Assembly (NCBI GenBank): GCA_032358165.1
Contig: JAALGY010000020.1
Coordinates: forward strand, 682,001-746,000
Length of the DNA stretch: 64,000 nucleotides
Reading direction: 5' to 3'
DNA from: Diplosphaera chodatii
Lineage: Eukaryota > Chlorophyta > Trebouxiophyceae > Prasiolales > Stichococcaceae
The notes under the pieces were generated by a model, which saw only the letters and a list, made by a program, of their open reading frames with translations, was not told the DNA's origin and did not search any database. The position numbers and the translations under genes are program-made. This document shows positions 1-12,212 of the stretch, in pieces (position 1 is the stretch's first letter; each line of letters starts with the position of its first letter).

Positions 1-112
1 GCACAAACTTGGTTGCAAGCTTGCAAGGCCGTGGATCGTCGCCATATTAGGGAGTCTCACTGTGAACTCGAAAGTCACAGGCTCAAGGTGGCAGTGACCG
101 GCTGTCAACACG

Positions 113-1670
113 ATGAGCTACAGCAACTTGCACGCTGCACACCAGCAGAAGGGCCATGCAAGTAAGTCTACACAACGCTGAGCGTTGCAGGCCATGTTGT
201 CGTCCATATACGTACAGCCACCGATCAAGTCCCTCTCTGCTGCTTTGCAGGTCACCCCTGGTAAGAGAGCAAGGTGTCAATCATGTGTGATCTATGGGCA
301 GTCCTCGTCAATGTACGCAGCAGAGTGCTGACAAATGTCTGCTTCGATGCTCACAGGCACGATCTGGCAGTGGGGGATGACGCACCACAGATCGTGAATG
401 CAGTCATCGAGATTCCCAGGTGAGTACTACACTTCAGATGCTGCATCGGCTGCAAAGCGCAGCCCCAGCCATCAAGCTGTGTTGCTGAGGATCAGTGTGC
501 ACTGGCAGGGGCTCAAAAGTGAAGTATGAGCTGGACAAAGATACCGGCATGCGTGAGTCCTTGACCATCAGGCCGCCTGCCTTGCCGTGGTCACCTGCGT
601 GATGTGGTTGCCATAAGGTTGCCACCGTTGTCACCCTGTGTCATTGTAATGTGTTGACACAGCGATCACAAACTGGGCTGCTGGCTATGCAGTGTACATC
701 GACCGTATTTTGTACTCCTCGGTGGTGTACCCGCACAACTATGGCTTCATCCCGAAGACGCTGTGTGAGGATAACGATCCATTGGACATCCTCGTCCTCA
801 TGCAGGGTGGGTGTACGACCATGTGCTGCTGCATCACCGTGCTTGACAGGCGCTGCCTCAGCGAGCAGCAGGTACTCCAAGCAAGCTACACGACATGCCA
901 TTCACCGGCCTAAGGTTGGCACACGTGTGCTGCAGAGCCTGCACAGCCGATGTGCTTCCTGCGGGCGAAGCCGATCGGGCTGATGCCCATGCTGGATCAG
1001 GGCGAGCAGGATGACAAGGTCACAAACAGGACCATCTGTTTATCAACTGCTGGCTAACCCGCTGCAAGGGTGCACTGCAGCTATCCTGTGCCAACTCCAT
1101 GTCATCGCAGGTAGTTGGCGCTGATTGCGCTCTCACACATCGTGTCAGTTATACACTGAAATACGACTGCACTCGCAGATCATCGCTGTCCATGCCGACG
1201 ACCCAGAGTACAGCGGCTTTGACGACATCTCCCAGATCCCGAAGCACAGGCTAGCGGAGATCAAGCGCTTGTGAGTCACCCAACTTTTGATAGTAGGGGT
1301 ACAGTGCAGCCAGGCTACAGTCCTCTGCAGACCCACCCCGAGCGTATCACCGTGACATGCCGTGTGCACATGAGTGGGCTCACGATGTGCTCTGCAGCTT
1401 TGAGGACTACAAGAAGAATGAGAAGAAGGAGGTCAAGGTGGACGAGATCCTGGGGGCGGATGTTGCACGGAAGGCCATATCCGATGCCATGGTAAACATT
1501 AATATACCAATGCACGACTCTGTAGCATGCATGAACAATGCACGGCCTTCAAGAGCTGGTCATGTACATGCACTGGCGTCTTAGTGTTGCGTGGCGTCCA
1601 GTGCTGATGCCTGCTGTGCGGTGCGCAGAAAATGTACAATGATGAGTACATGCCAAGGCGTGCACGGTAG
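113..1670 (+). CDS. PPA: Soluble inorganic pyrophosphatase (plant-type family I), 9 exons
   Basis: It hydrolyses inorganic pyrophosphate to phosphate in the cytosol or an organelle, pulling biosynthetic reactions forward. I read exons 113-161, 251-260, 357-419, 509-552, 693-806, 936-1018, 1179-1270, 1398-1491 and 1629-1670. All use GT-AG introns and together encode 196 aa, close to plant soluble PPases. Visible landmarks are HPWHDL across exons 1-3, [13 protein letters not shown], the PPase signature DNDPLDI with its metal-binding aspartates (exon 5), and AVHADDPEY plus FEDYKKNE near the C-terminus. The ATG at 113 is chosen because only it joins in frame through the 10-nt exon 2. The N-terminus ([10 protein letters not shown]...) has no obvious transit peptide. 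Identity is very secure; only the start Met could shift. Confidence 0.95.
251..260 (+). other. 10-nt microexon of the pyrophosphatase gene
   Basis: The ten bases gtcacccctg lie between a tgcag acceptor and a gtaaga donor. Joined to exon 1 (ending in A) and exon 3 (starting with G) they complete Ser-His-Pro-Trp, giving the HPWHDL block conserved in plant PPases. Skipping the exon shifts the frame. Confidence 0.85.
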
Positions 1671-2161
1671 TGCCTGCTGGAGGATGAGTGCGGCACAGGA
1701 TTCGCGAGCATAACGAGGGAGTGTTGCGAATGGCTGCAGGCTATGAACTGTGGTTGGCATGCATTTGACAATTGACAATGACGACACTTGCTTCAGTCAG
1801 ATCAGGAGTACCGGTCAAGTGGTCCAGCAGTGACACCTAATCCTAGCAGCTTTCTGCCATCGTCGCTGCCGAGTAGAGTGCATGCGTCAGAGCTGTCAAA
1901 TGCTCCGGGTGATATACGCTTTTCTTGGGTCAGGCAACCAGGAGGATCACGAGGGCAACACTCGTTGCTGGCAACGCAAATGCAGCCTGTGAGGTGACAG
2001 CCTGTCGTCATCGGAGATCATCAGTCTCGCATGAGTGCAGGTGCAGCAGCGGGCACACACGGGAACACAGTTGCATTGTGCCCGATGATATTGTCGTCAG
2101 ATGAAGCGAACAAACCGACACGATGACAGCGATGACGCAGTTTCCATGCATTGTGGTCTGA
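1671..2161. other. Intergenic, PPase 3' flank and next gene's 5' flank
   Basis: The 491 bp lie between two genes on the same strand. I see no conserved coding block, RNA gene or repeat. It must hold the pyrophosphatase 3' UTR and the promoter and 5' UTR of the following gene. Confidence 0.5.
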
Positions 2162-5100
2162 ATGGCGCAGCGACCTGTCAGCTGGCACCGAATCTGTACC
2201 GCAAACCGAGCGCTAGGTGTTGTGGCAGCCGCTGGATGGATCCTGTTCCTGCTTGCGCTACCTCCATCGCGGCCTAGGCCCCCTCTTCCATTGCACATCC
2301 ACCCGCCGGACGGTGCGTCTGCCATGCCGGCAATGGCGCTCATGCTCGAAGTGCAGAGTATGTACGTGGAACATGACCGCATTTGCAGTCAGGGTTGTAT
2401 CACGCAAACCATTAACATGCACATAAGCGATGAGGGTGGCAACTGGCTGTGGCAGGCCACGGCAGCGCCCAGGACCGCTGGCTTGCAGCACAACAGCAGG
2501 TGCAGGCTGAGCGGCTCGCTGCACGCCTCAGTGCTTCAAATACCGACAGTTACAGTGGTGCACAGCATGACACCTCCACCCCAGGAGCAATGTCTGCCAG
2601 TGGCCGCCAAGGGTCTGTTCCCGCTGCGGCCACAGCAGAGGCCCCGGCACCTCAGCCGTTGCCGGCTGCTGACAGTCGGGAGGCTCAGCCTGGACATCAG
2701 GCGGATCCATACAAAGAGATGGACGCAGCAGCAGCGACAGTCGATGTGCCACAGCAGGTTGCATTGGTGTCCCAGGAGCAGGCTGCGCCCGACAGCAACG
2801 AGCCGCTGTCTGAAGAGGAGCAGCGGCAGCAGCTTGCGAACGCTGACGCCTTGCACAAGGCTGCCAGCATGGAGGCCATCCGCAGAGCGATCAGCGTAAG
2901 CGTGGCCGCAGCGTCTAAAGGGGACATTCCCACTGGGAGTGTCGACTGTGCCAAGGTACTAAATTCGTCCATTGACCAGCATCAGACCACAGATGGTCTG
3001 TCAGTCATGCACTGCCTGGCCTTAAGTCAAGTTTCAGCGTGTTGCCTGATCAAGGAGCAAGTCAACCAACTCTTGTCCCTGTGGTCTGAAAACCTGCCCA
3101 TGCTGATGCGCTGCAAGCATGGCCTCGAGCTACCGCCCTGCATCTCCTTGAGCGCTTAGCAAGGGCTCTCACAGTTCAGCATCCACGTGATCCAGGCCTG
3201 CATGTTTGGCGAGGCACCGGGCTACTGGCGCATCGTTCCCCCAGGCCGGCGGCAGTGGGCCCTGTACGATGACACCTGCGAGCTTGCTGACCTGCTGGCG
3301 CTGCACCTGCAGGTGCCACCTTTCTGTGTCAGTTCGTCATGACCAGACATCACTTGACACCGTCAGAACCATAGCTTCTGAATGTCGGCAACTCGAGCAC
3401 ACCTGCAGCTGCTCAGGGCTTGGTGATTCTGGTCATGCCGCTGTTGTCAGCACCTGAACTGCTGTTGCCTGCTGCAGCCGCGCGCATATGTGGAGCCTGT
3501 AGCCTACGCGGGCGCAAATGCGACGGTGCTCACCGTCACATCAGGCAGCCTGGGTCCGGCAACAACCCCAGGCGCCAGTGGCCCAGCTGCCGACCAGCAG
3601 GGCCATCCACGAGCTGCAGCGGCCCCGCAGCAGGCGGGGTTGCCCCGGAGGCTAGCCTCCCACAGGACTGCTGCAGCCGGGCTGTCTGGCTGGCCACTCC
3701 AGCCGCGTCATGTCCGGCAGCCTGCGAGCATCTCACATCTGGAGCAGGTGGCACATGCCGGGGTTTCAGCAGCCACGCTGCGCTACTGGCGCCGGCGACT
3801 CAGGCAGCGCAACCGCCACGAGCGCTTCAGCCATGGTGCAGCAGTGGAAGCTGCACAGCACAGCCTTGTGGGCGATCATGGCACATCACTCGACAGCAGC
3901 AGCGGTGCCTCCATTCAGGGCGGGGCGGCAGGAGACGCAATGGAAGACTTTGCTGAAGACCTGACTGGGCTCGGCGAGGACACAGGTACAGCACACAGCC
4001 TGATCGGCAGCGCCCAAGGGGCCGATGCTGCAGGCGAGAGCAGTGCCACAGCTGAGATGGCGGATGCGGAAGCTAAGCAGCTGAGCGCTCAGCTACAAGC
4101 AGCAGTGCAGCAGTCACTGGGAGGCAGCAGTCAGGACGGCTGGGAAGCTGCAAGCGGCAGGTCAGCAGGCAGCTATCAGCATATCAGTGTGAGCCGTCTG
4201 GGCAATGCTGGCGGTGGCAGCAGCAGGAGCTCAACCGCAGCATCCAGTGCTGGTGGAAGCAGGAAGAGGCTAGGCATCCTGCTCCTGGGCGACAGCATCG
4301 ACCGCGACACCCTCATAGATGTGCGCCCACTCCCACTGGATACATCACGCTCCTCCGCTGTCAGTCACCGCTTGTGGCTTGCAAGGCCTGCCAGACACCT
4401 GCGTGTAGTTGAGTGTGCCAGGGTGAGAAAGCAGGTGCATATCCAAACTCATCACGCCTACGTTCAGGTGTGCGCAGCAGCTTCGGGCGGCGAGATGCAG
4501 CCGGACTACTTCCTCACGCACATGGACGAGGAGTGCCGCGTGGAGTATGGCTCAGCCAGCAGGTGCTCGAGTTTACATTCTCCGATCTGCCTGCATGCTA
4601 ATCGCATTGTACAGCATCCTTGACACCTCTGTCTGGTGATCGTCACGGTGATACCGACAAACTGCGCACGGATCAGTACTTGTCTGCGGGGACGCAACAC
4701 ACAGTCTATGCTGGATCAAGATCAGCAGAACGTCAGGATGTTGGCTGATGCAATCGTTGAAAGGACCATGCGCTTGTCACAATGCAGGTGCCTCATCTGC
4801 GAGCTACCCTCGCTGGTGGTGGCCAACCAGATGCTGTGGAGCGCGCACCCCGTGAACCCGCTGAAGGCCGGCGCCCACTTCCATCTGGGCAAGCGCAAAG
4901 GCGCGGAGACGCGCATCCAGGAGGCCTGGCAACTCTTCCGGCAGCGGTGAGCTAGACATCGGTCAGCTAGACGTCGTGTGCATGTCATGCATGTCAATAC
5001 ACTATTATGCGCCTGCATGTGTTGCAGTAATGATGACGTGCGTTCACCTAGCAGCAACCACAATGGTGGATGCTCCGGTTTGTTCCAAACCTGGGGTTGT

Positions 5101-6334
5101 TCCACCTGCATTGGGCTGCCTACAAGGGAACATCATGCAAGACACTGCTCGTCAATGGTCGTGGCTGGCAGGTCGTGAGCGCCTGACCTCCTGGCCAAGA
5201 TACGCTGCTGACAAGGCACAAAGTAGCATGTCATGGGCTGCAGCCAGAGCCATGGCTCCTCACCTGCAGGGTGGGGCGGCCGCCGGACCTAATGGTGTTA
5301 GCAATCAACTTCTGGGACCTGGCCATGTACACGAAGCACGGCCTGGGGCTGCAGCCGCACCTCAACGAGCCGCTGCTGCACGCCTGGCGCCGCGATTTTG
5401 GGGACCTGCTGGAACTGGCCCAGGTGCACTGCAAGACGCGCAAGGCATTGTGTTTTCATGACTGTAATCCTGGTGATCAGATGAGGCGGGGTCAGGATTG
5501 CTGATGAGATTGTAGCTGCGTGGCTTGCATGCCCCATGATGAAATATCTTGCTGTATGTCCAGCCAAGGATGTGCAGTCTGAGATGAGCAGCTGGTGGGA
5601 TGCATCAGCGCGTGCTGTGTGGCAGGCGCTGGCAGGCAACACCACGAAGGTGTTGTACCATACCGCACCGGTGCCAGGGACAGGGCCGACAGCCCGTGAG
5701 GAGGTGCGATAGGGAATGTCATCCACACTTCCTACCTTTCCTGAGTACCCGGGTGCATCGCCTCTGTCAGGCAACAGGGCTCGGCATGCAGCTTGACGAC
5801 CAGCACACAGGGTGCTGGCAGATGCAGCGGCCAAGCCTAAAGCCCCACTGGCTTGACTGCAGGTGCAGCGGTACAAGCTGGCGCGGGCGGGACACGTCGC
5901 GCAGCTGAATGCTGCGGGCAGGGCTGCTGCCCGTGCCGCAGGCGTCCCGCTCGTGGACATGGCCCTCATGAGCGCCGCCTTCCACAGCCCCGCAGAATAC
6001 CTGAAGGTGGGTGCATGACCCGAGTGCGTAAACATGTCAGCACCTGCGTGGTCGTGCTGCTGTTGCGATTGCAGCAGCACCGAGTTTGCATTGTACTTCG
6101 ATGCGGTGTTGGGTTCAACAACTAGCCTACAGCTAGGTTGCTCTCGGTCTCATTGCTGACTGCGGTCTGCATGCCGGAACGCCTTCTGTCTCCAACCAAT
6201 GGTCAGGCAACCTTAGAGATACGTTATCACACCACAATGCCTTGCAGGATCAGCTGCACCCGAAGCCCTGGCTGCTGCTGGAGGCATTCAACATCTACCT
6301 CAACATCCTCCAGGCTTCACAGCAAGAGTGTTAG
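2162..6334 (+). CDS. Type II membrane protein with SGNH/PC-esterase-like hydrolase domain
   Basis: This is probably a Golgi or secretory acyl-esterase-like protein. The first exon (ATG 2162) encodes a basic N-terminus, then a hydrophobic anchor (ALGVVAAAGWILFLLAL, roughly residues 19-35) and a Pro-rich stalk. A Gln/Ala-rich segment from about 2450 follows. A Trp/Cys block near 3181-3321 (GYWRIVPPGRRQWALYDDTC) comes next, then a long Ser/Gly/Ala linker. Catalytic landmarks are LLLGDSIDRD near 4280 (block I, GDS serine), DLMVLAINFWDLAMYTK near 5285 (block III-like) and DQLHPKPW at 6248 (Asp-x-x-His, block V). The stop is TAG 6332-6334. The domain order resembles trichome-birefringence-like/Cas1p SGNH proteins, but the substrate cannot be inferred. 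Exon joins between 2350 and 6000 are only partly resolved. Confidence 0.65.
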
Positions 6335-7197
6335 AGAAGACGCAAAATCTGCATGAAGTGAAAAGTGTTTGATACCGGCGGTTGAAGGGCCACACGAAGA
6401 CAGGAACATCAGGAAGATTGCACCTTCAGTGAATCTCTCGTCACAAATGTTTGATTGAACTCGAAACATGAGCACGAGTTGGTACGGATTAAGTTGGGTT
6501 CTGACCACGGTGCGCCGCGACACTGCTGTGTAGCTGCAACTGAATAATTGCTGTACCTCAACAGGTATGAGGCAACCAACTTGTGCACAATGTGTCAATC
6601 TGTGTGTGCAGCACAGCCGTACCACTGCAAGCCAAGCTGCCACCACCAGAGAGGTTCTACTATACACACGTTTAGTATGACAAGTCATCGGTGTCGCAGC
6701 TGGTTCAGGATCGCGGTGACTTCATCAAGGTCATCTTCGACGCTAGGCGATCGGGGTTGCCTGCCTTTTCGATCTGCACTTACTGCTCGCAGGCGCCCTG
6801 CCACCTGCAGCCAGTGCTAAGCACAATGACACAGAAGTTAATATGCCTGGACCGCTGGGTGCTGCTCTGTACGCCCAATCGCAGGCGTTTAAGTGCGGGC
6901 CTGCACAAGCTCAGGCTTGTCATGGCGACATGCAGTACGTGGAGTCCTGGGTGCCAAGTGATAGCAGCCACCTTGAGCACATGTGCGGTGCTGCTGGCAT
7001 CGACAGATATCCTACTGCGAGCGCCGGCCCCACACAGGGCGCCACCATCTGCCATTCTCTGCTGCTGCTTCCCTGTGCAGCCTGGCACCTGCACAGGTTG
7101 AGCGGACGCCATTCAACATGTGTGAGGGAGGACCGACACATGGCAGTGCAAAATCAGGCTGGTCCTGAACGACATCTGGGGCATCGGTCACCAGCAA
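6335..7197. other. Convergent intergenic region with an unexplained coding-like fragment
   Basis: The 863 bp separate the 3' ends of the SGNH gene and the coiled-coil gene. On the plus strand at about 6635-6772 there is a protein-like stretch, LPPPERFYYTHV, stop, then YDKSSVSQLVQDRGDFIKVI. It is not recognisable and is broken by an in-frame TAG at about 6672-6674. The rest shows no supported gene. Confidence 0.4.
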
Positions 7198-10100
7198 TCA
7201 AGGGGGCAGTGCGGCACCTGCCGCAGAGGCTGCAGTGGCGTCTGCTTCACCCATGACTGTAGCGAGCTGCCGGTGCTGGGCTGCATCAGCGCAAAGGTGC
7301 TGGTCCCCAGTGTGGCACCTCCCGCCTGCAGCCCCGATCTGCTGCTGTGTCGGCGATCCGACAGATGCGGGCTGCAGGTCGCCTTGTGCCGTGAGCTCCC
7401 TCTGACTGCACGGTGCCATTGCGGCAGTCAGTCTTCAGGGGCTGGGTTCTATGAGCTTTTGACAAGCGAGGCTGGCCAGCCGAGAGGCCAATGCACTCTA
7501 TTGGACAGCACCCCTGAACACGGGGATGGGATGAACAGCGTGCACAATCACCTGGGCTGCCGTTCTCCGCGTCACAGGACGCCCGCTGCTGCATGGTAGC
7601 ATCTCTGCCGCTGTGCTCATGTACGGTTCGGCCATATTCAACATGGTGCCGCTCGCTGCCTTTGCTGCTGCGGCCACCAGCCTTTCGAGGTGATGGGCTG
7701 CGGCTGGAGCTGCCTGAGGCCCTGTGCAAGTGAGTTCAAAGGGTGTGGATGGCATATGTATGCTCTGCGGTCTGGCTGTTGGACTGCGCATCAGGGGTGA
7801 TGGGCTTGGTCACCCTAAACACTACCCTGGGGAGCCCTCCGTTGCGCTTCCTCCTGGCAGATGTTTGAACCTGACTCTCGAAGTGGCACAGTGACCCACC
7901 TGGCTTCCCCAAGGCGCCCTGCTGCGGCTGCTGCTTCCGGCATCCCCGCTGCAGTGGCATGCCAACGCTTGATGCGCAAAAAGCCAGAGGCTCGGCGGCT
8001 GCCACCCGACTGCGGGGCGTCTACGCCGTCCACCGCCAGCTGCGATTTGCTGCCTGCGGTCTGCGTGCTGGGCTGTGCCGGCAGATGCCTGGCGGCATCT
8101 TGAGGAGGGGTGCGGAAAGCTGCAAGCCGAGGGTGGCTCAGCGACCCATCGACTGCCTGGTCTGTGGCTGTTGCGGCACCCTCAGCTGCTGCGCCTGTGC
8201 GGGAAAGCAATGGCGCAGCGGGTGCAGCACTGCTGTCCTGGTCCCTCAACTTCACGGTGTGCTGTGTGGCGCCTCCGCCGGGGACGCTCTGACTCCTGCG
8301 GTTGGGCCTGCTGGTGCCGACAGAGCTGGGCAATGTGCTGCCTGGTGTCGCAGGGGGCTGTTGCCGCGGGTCATTGAGGTGTGCAGCACTGTCCTGCATA
8401 CTCAACAGCGTAACATCTCAACTTCATGGCCATACTTAGTGGCTTTGCCAGGAACGAGCCTGCAGGATGTGTTGAAAGTGAATTCAATGCAGGTTTGCAG
8501 TGAGTGCGTGCAGCAGGCAGTTCACCTGCCACAGGGTCGGCGTACAGCTACTTGCGGATGACCGCAGTAGCTGTGCAGCTGGCGTATGCATATTGGTGGT
8601 GTCAGGTAGGCCGGATCTGCTGCGGAGAAGGCTTCGTCTGGCGACCGCTGCCTCCGCACCAGGGCTGCTGTCTGAGGTGCGTGAACGAGAGCGGCTGCCC
8701 CGGCTCTGACTAAGCAACGCTGGTGCCAGCACCCCTGCAGCATCGAATGCTCTTAGCCAGGAGCTGCTCTATGCCACATGTGCAATCACCATATGCGGCT
8801 CCAGCTTCAGCGCGGGTACTGGTGAGCAGCAGTGCAACCTCAGCAACATGCCACATGCTGCTTGTGTAACAAACCAGTCTATGTCAGACTGTGCCCTGGG
8901 CACCACCTGCAATCGGGGAGTCCACGTCCGCTAGCCCCGCGCGGTGCGCCCAGTGCGCGGCACGCTCCTCAGCAGCGTCTGCCTTGGCGGCTGCGTGCTG
9001 CGCGTCGGCGTGCTCGGCCTCCCACCGCGCCTCCCATGCCCTGGATGTCATGGTGAAATAGCTGTGCAGCCAGCGCAGGGGCGGAAGAGCAGGCTCACAG
9101 CTGGTTGGAGGGGTGTCACAGCCGTTTGCGAGCCGGACCTATGTATCACAGCATGAGTACATGGTGCTGCTAAGCTTTACATGGTACTCATCTGCTGTGA
9201 GCACATGTCCTCAACATGTTGAACAATCGTATGCACACACACTCGGATCTACCTGGCACCGCGCTCGGCCTCCTCTGCCCGCGCCACCGCGGCCTCCAGG
9301 GCGCCCCGCAGCTGCGCCGCCTGGCTGGCGAGCGCGGCGGAGGTGTGCGGCGTGAGGTGCGCATCGCTGCGCGCCCTGGCCGCCGCGAAGTGTGCGTCGG
9401 CGGCCGCCGTCTCCGCTCGTGCAGCCCGCTGCTCCGCCTGCATACCATCATTGATAACCCACCTTGAACATGGAACTCTGAAGTCAACACCAGGGCTTAC
9501 GGCAAGCACACAGAAGCTGGTGTGCCTACTGCCTGAGACCAGCGACAGTACGCCGGCAAGCATGTTGCCTGGCAGGCGCATCGAGGTGCTCACCAGCGCT
9601 GCCTGCTGCTCGGCCTGCTTGCAGGCGGCTCTCGAGGCGGCGAGGTCGTCGGCAGCCGCCTCCAGCCGGCCGCGCAGGCCCTGCGCCTCTGCCCGTGCAC
9701 GCTGCGCATCCTCCTTCTGCTCGCTCACCTCGCGCTGCAGTCAAGGGTGGCCAGGCGTGTTCAGCAATCGGCACATCTCTGGACTAACAGGGGTGCAGGA
9801 CATGGCTGCTGAAGCGGACGCATCAGATCATTTACCTGCAGCTGCTGCAGCCGGTCTTGAGCAGCTGTCAGGACGTCGCTCAGGCCAGCTCGCTGCTGCT
9901 GCGCAGTCTGCACCTCGCCCTGTGCTGTGGCCAGGGCTTCCACGTGCTGCTTGGCTGCCTGTTAATGGATGCACAGTGCATGTCAGCAAGCACATGATAG
10001 GAGGCAGCATGGCAGCAGGCTGATGGCAGATTGTTCACGTGGTCTGCACCGTCAACCTCGTCCCGGCACAGCTCTGGCACCTGCTCAGCGGCCTGCTGTG

Positions 10101-12212
10101 CTGCCTGCAGCTGCACCCGCAACGTGCCAGCCTCCTGCTCTGCGGCTTCCAGTTGACTCTGCGTTTCTGCAGCGTCTGCGGCTTGGCACTGCAGCCGCTC
10201 CACCTGCATGCTAGCATGGCCAAGCTCATCTGGCACAGCCGAGGGTATCACCCGCATCTGCATCCCTGCATCTGAAGGACGTGGCGCCATGCAGGCAGGT
10301 AAGCATCATGGACGCATGGTCACACATGGCATTGGCAGAGCACACGGACGGAAGGGCTTGGTCACGAACAGGAAGCGCGCTGCTGCCCACCTGGTGCCGC
10401 AGCTCCTGCACCTCACGGTGCAGGCCATGCGCCTGAGCAACAGCCTCGTCGCGCTCAGCCTGCACTTCCGCCGCCGCTGCCCGCAGCCGTCGGTTCTGTG
10501 CCGCGAGGCCCTCGACCTGCGCTGCTGCGCTCCCGCTGTCAGGCCTTGCTGGTATCTTGCTGCCGCTGGAGTACTGCTGCGCTTGCCCCTCAGGTTGCTG
10601 CTGCTGACCATCCTGCGCCTCCATCGGGTGCGCTGGCTCGGATGCAATGGGCGTGCCAGTCGGGCTGCAGCTGCCGGACACGGTCTCAGCTTGCTGCCGC
10701 CAGCCTGGAGCAGGTGCGCTGTCTCCGCCGCCGTGTGCACTGTGACTCTCAGAACAGCTGCCTGCTTGTCCTGCGGTGCTGGTAGCTTCTTGTACTGCCG
10801 CCTGCGCTGTTGCCACGGAGGCACGTGGCGCAGCAGGAGAGGCATGGTGCTGCCGCAGCTGTGCTTCCAGCACAGGCACTGCCCCTGCTCTCAAGTCTAG
10901 AAGCGATGGCGGCAGAAGTAGACACTCCGGCAGGCAAAGCGCAGGGGTCTGTGTCGAGCACACGCCAGGTGTCTGGGTGCTGTGACTGTCATGGAGCTGC
11001 TCTGCTGACGGCGGCACATGCAGGCGCAGCTGGCGTGCTGCGGCTGCAGAGCGCTGTTTGGGGTGCGGGCACGGCACGCTGGACAGGCTGCGAGCCTCGT
11101 TGCCCTGCAAACACAGCACTGTGCAGTGCAGCACTGCCAAAGCGCACCAATTTGATTTATGACTGCCAATCTACATGCAGCACAGATGGGATGGGATGTC
11201 AATTAGGATCCCGACCTGTCGGCATTGCCCTTCGCTGTGCGCAGCCAATGCAACACGGAGTGCCCGCTGCTCGGCCTCTGTAGCGCCTGCCGTCCAAGAC
11301 GCAATACCAGTCTACCATCACTCAGCGCAATGATTCCTAAGATGGACAGTGCCACACGGTCGACAGGTGCCAGTGCAGCAAGGCGCAGCACTTACTCAGG
11401 GCACCCAGGGTCGAGGCGAGCGCCGTACGCAGCTGCTGCTGCTCATCCAGCCAACCCTGCCCGGCAGCCTCCAACTCGAGCTGCAGGGCACCCCGCTGGT
11501 GTCATGACATCAATCCTGAGGAGTGGCTGCTGGCATCTGCCAGCGGGCCACCACATCGTGATGACTGTGAGCGCCAGGTTAGCAACATGCGCACCAGCTC
11601 AGCTTCCTTGGCTGCCAGTGCCGCCTCCATACCAGCAATGCGCACGGCCAGATCTGCTGCATTCCCGCCAGTGGCACCAGTGTTGGCGCCACCGCAGCCT
11701 GCGTGCTGCCGCAATGATGACACCTGTGAGTGCTGTGTTACCGCCGTCTGGCTGGGCCGAGTAGAGCTGCCGGTAGCCGGTGTGCTGCAGGGCTGCCTTG
11801 GCGGCAGGCCGGCCGCCAGCTGGTTGAGGCTGCGGCGGAGGCTGAGCCAGTCCGCAGCAAGCGCCTCTTGCGCCTGCCGCCCAGAGCACCGCTGCGGGCT
11901 GTCGGGCTGCTTGGCCGGGCTGGACGGTGCATCACACTGTGGCAGGTCTGTCAGCCTTGCCTCTCCGCACGCTGCCCAGCCAGGACCCACACTGGCGGGA
12001 GGCTGTGTGGCAGGCTCGGGCTGCTGCGCATTCAACAACGCACGCTGCTCTGCCACAATCTGCACAGGAGCAGCGCATCTGTAATGCTCAGAACAGCCTT
12101 GTCTATAATGTTCAGCCGCATACAGCGGCAGCTTTGAGCAGTGCACCTGCACCAGCAGCGCTGCTCGCCGCTGTTCTCGCTGCAGCTCACTGGGATGCTG
12201 TTGCGGCGGCAT
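7198..12212 (-). CDS. Long Ala/Gln-rich coiled-coil protein, function unknown
   Basis: I do not recognise this gene. Reading right to left, ATG 12212 opens MPPQQHPSELQREQRRAALL, which splices to IVAEQRALLNAQQPEP. A run of heptad-like, Ala/Glu/Gln/Arg-rich exons follows at about 12060-11600, 11480-11400, 11290-11220, 11110-10390, 10280-10035, 9960-9838, 9740-9600, 9440-9250 and 9050-8910. Examples are AALAAKEAEL, AEQEAGTLRVQLQAAQQAAE and RAEAQGLRGRLEAAADDLAA. The C-terminal part (about 8730-7198) turns Ser/Arg/Pro-rich and non-coiled; a well-bounded exon at 7551-7731 includes LVAAAAKAASGTMLNMAEPY. In each exon the frame with acidic/basic periodicity is the minus one, with good GT-AG borders. 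A golgin, rootletin or centrosomal scaffold role is possible, but nothing selects among them. The exact 3' end (stop at 7198) is tentative. Confidence 0.6.

Noticed and set aside
10208..10900. 230-codon plus-strand open frame with Leu-rich runs
   Set aside because: Shadow of the coiled-coil gene; the apparent membrane helices come from reversed Ala/Gln/Glu codons.
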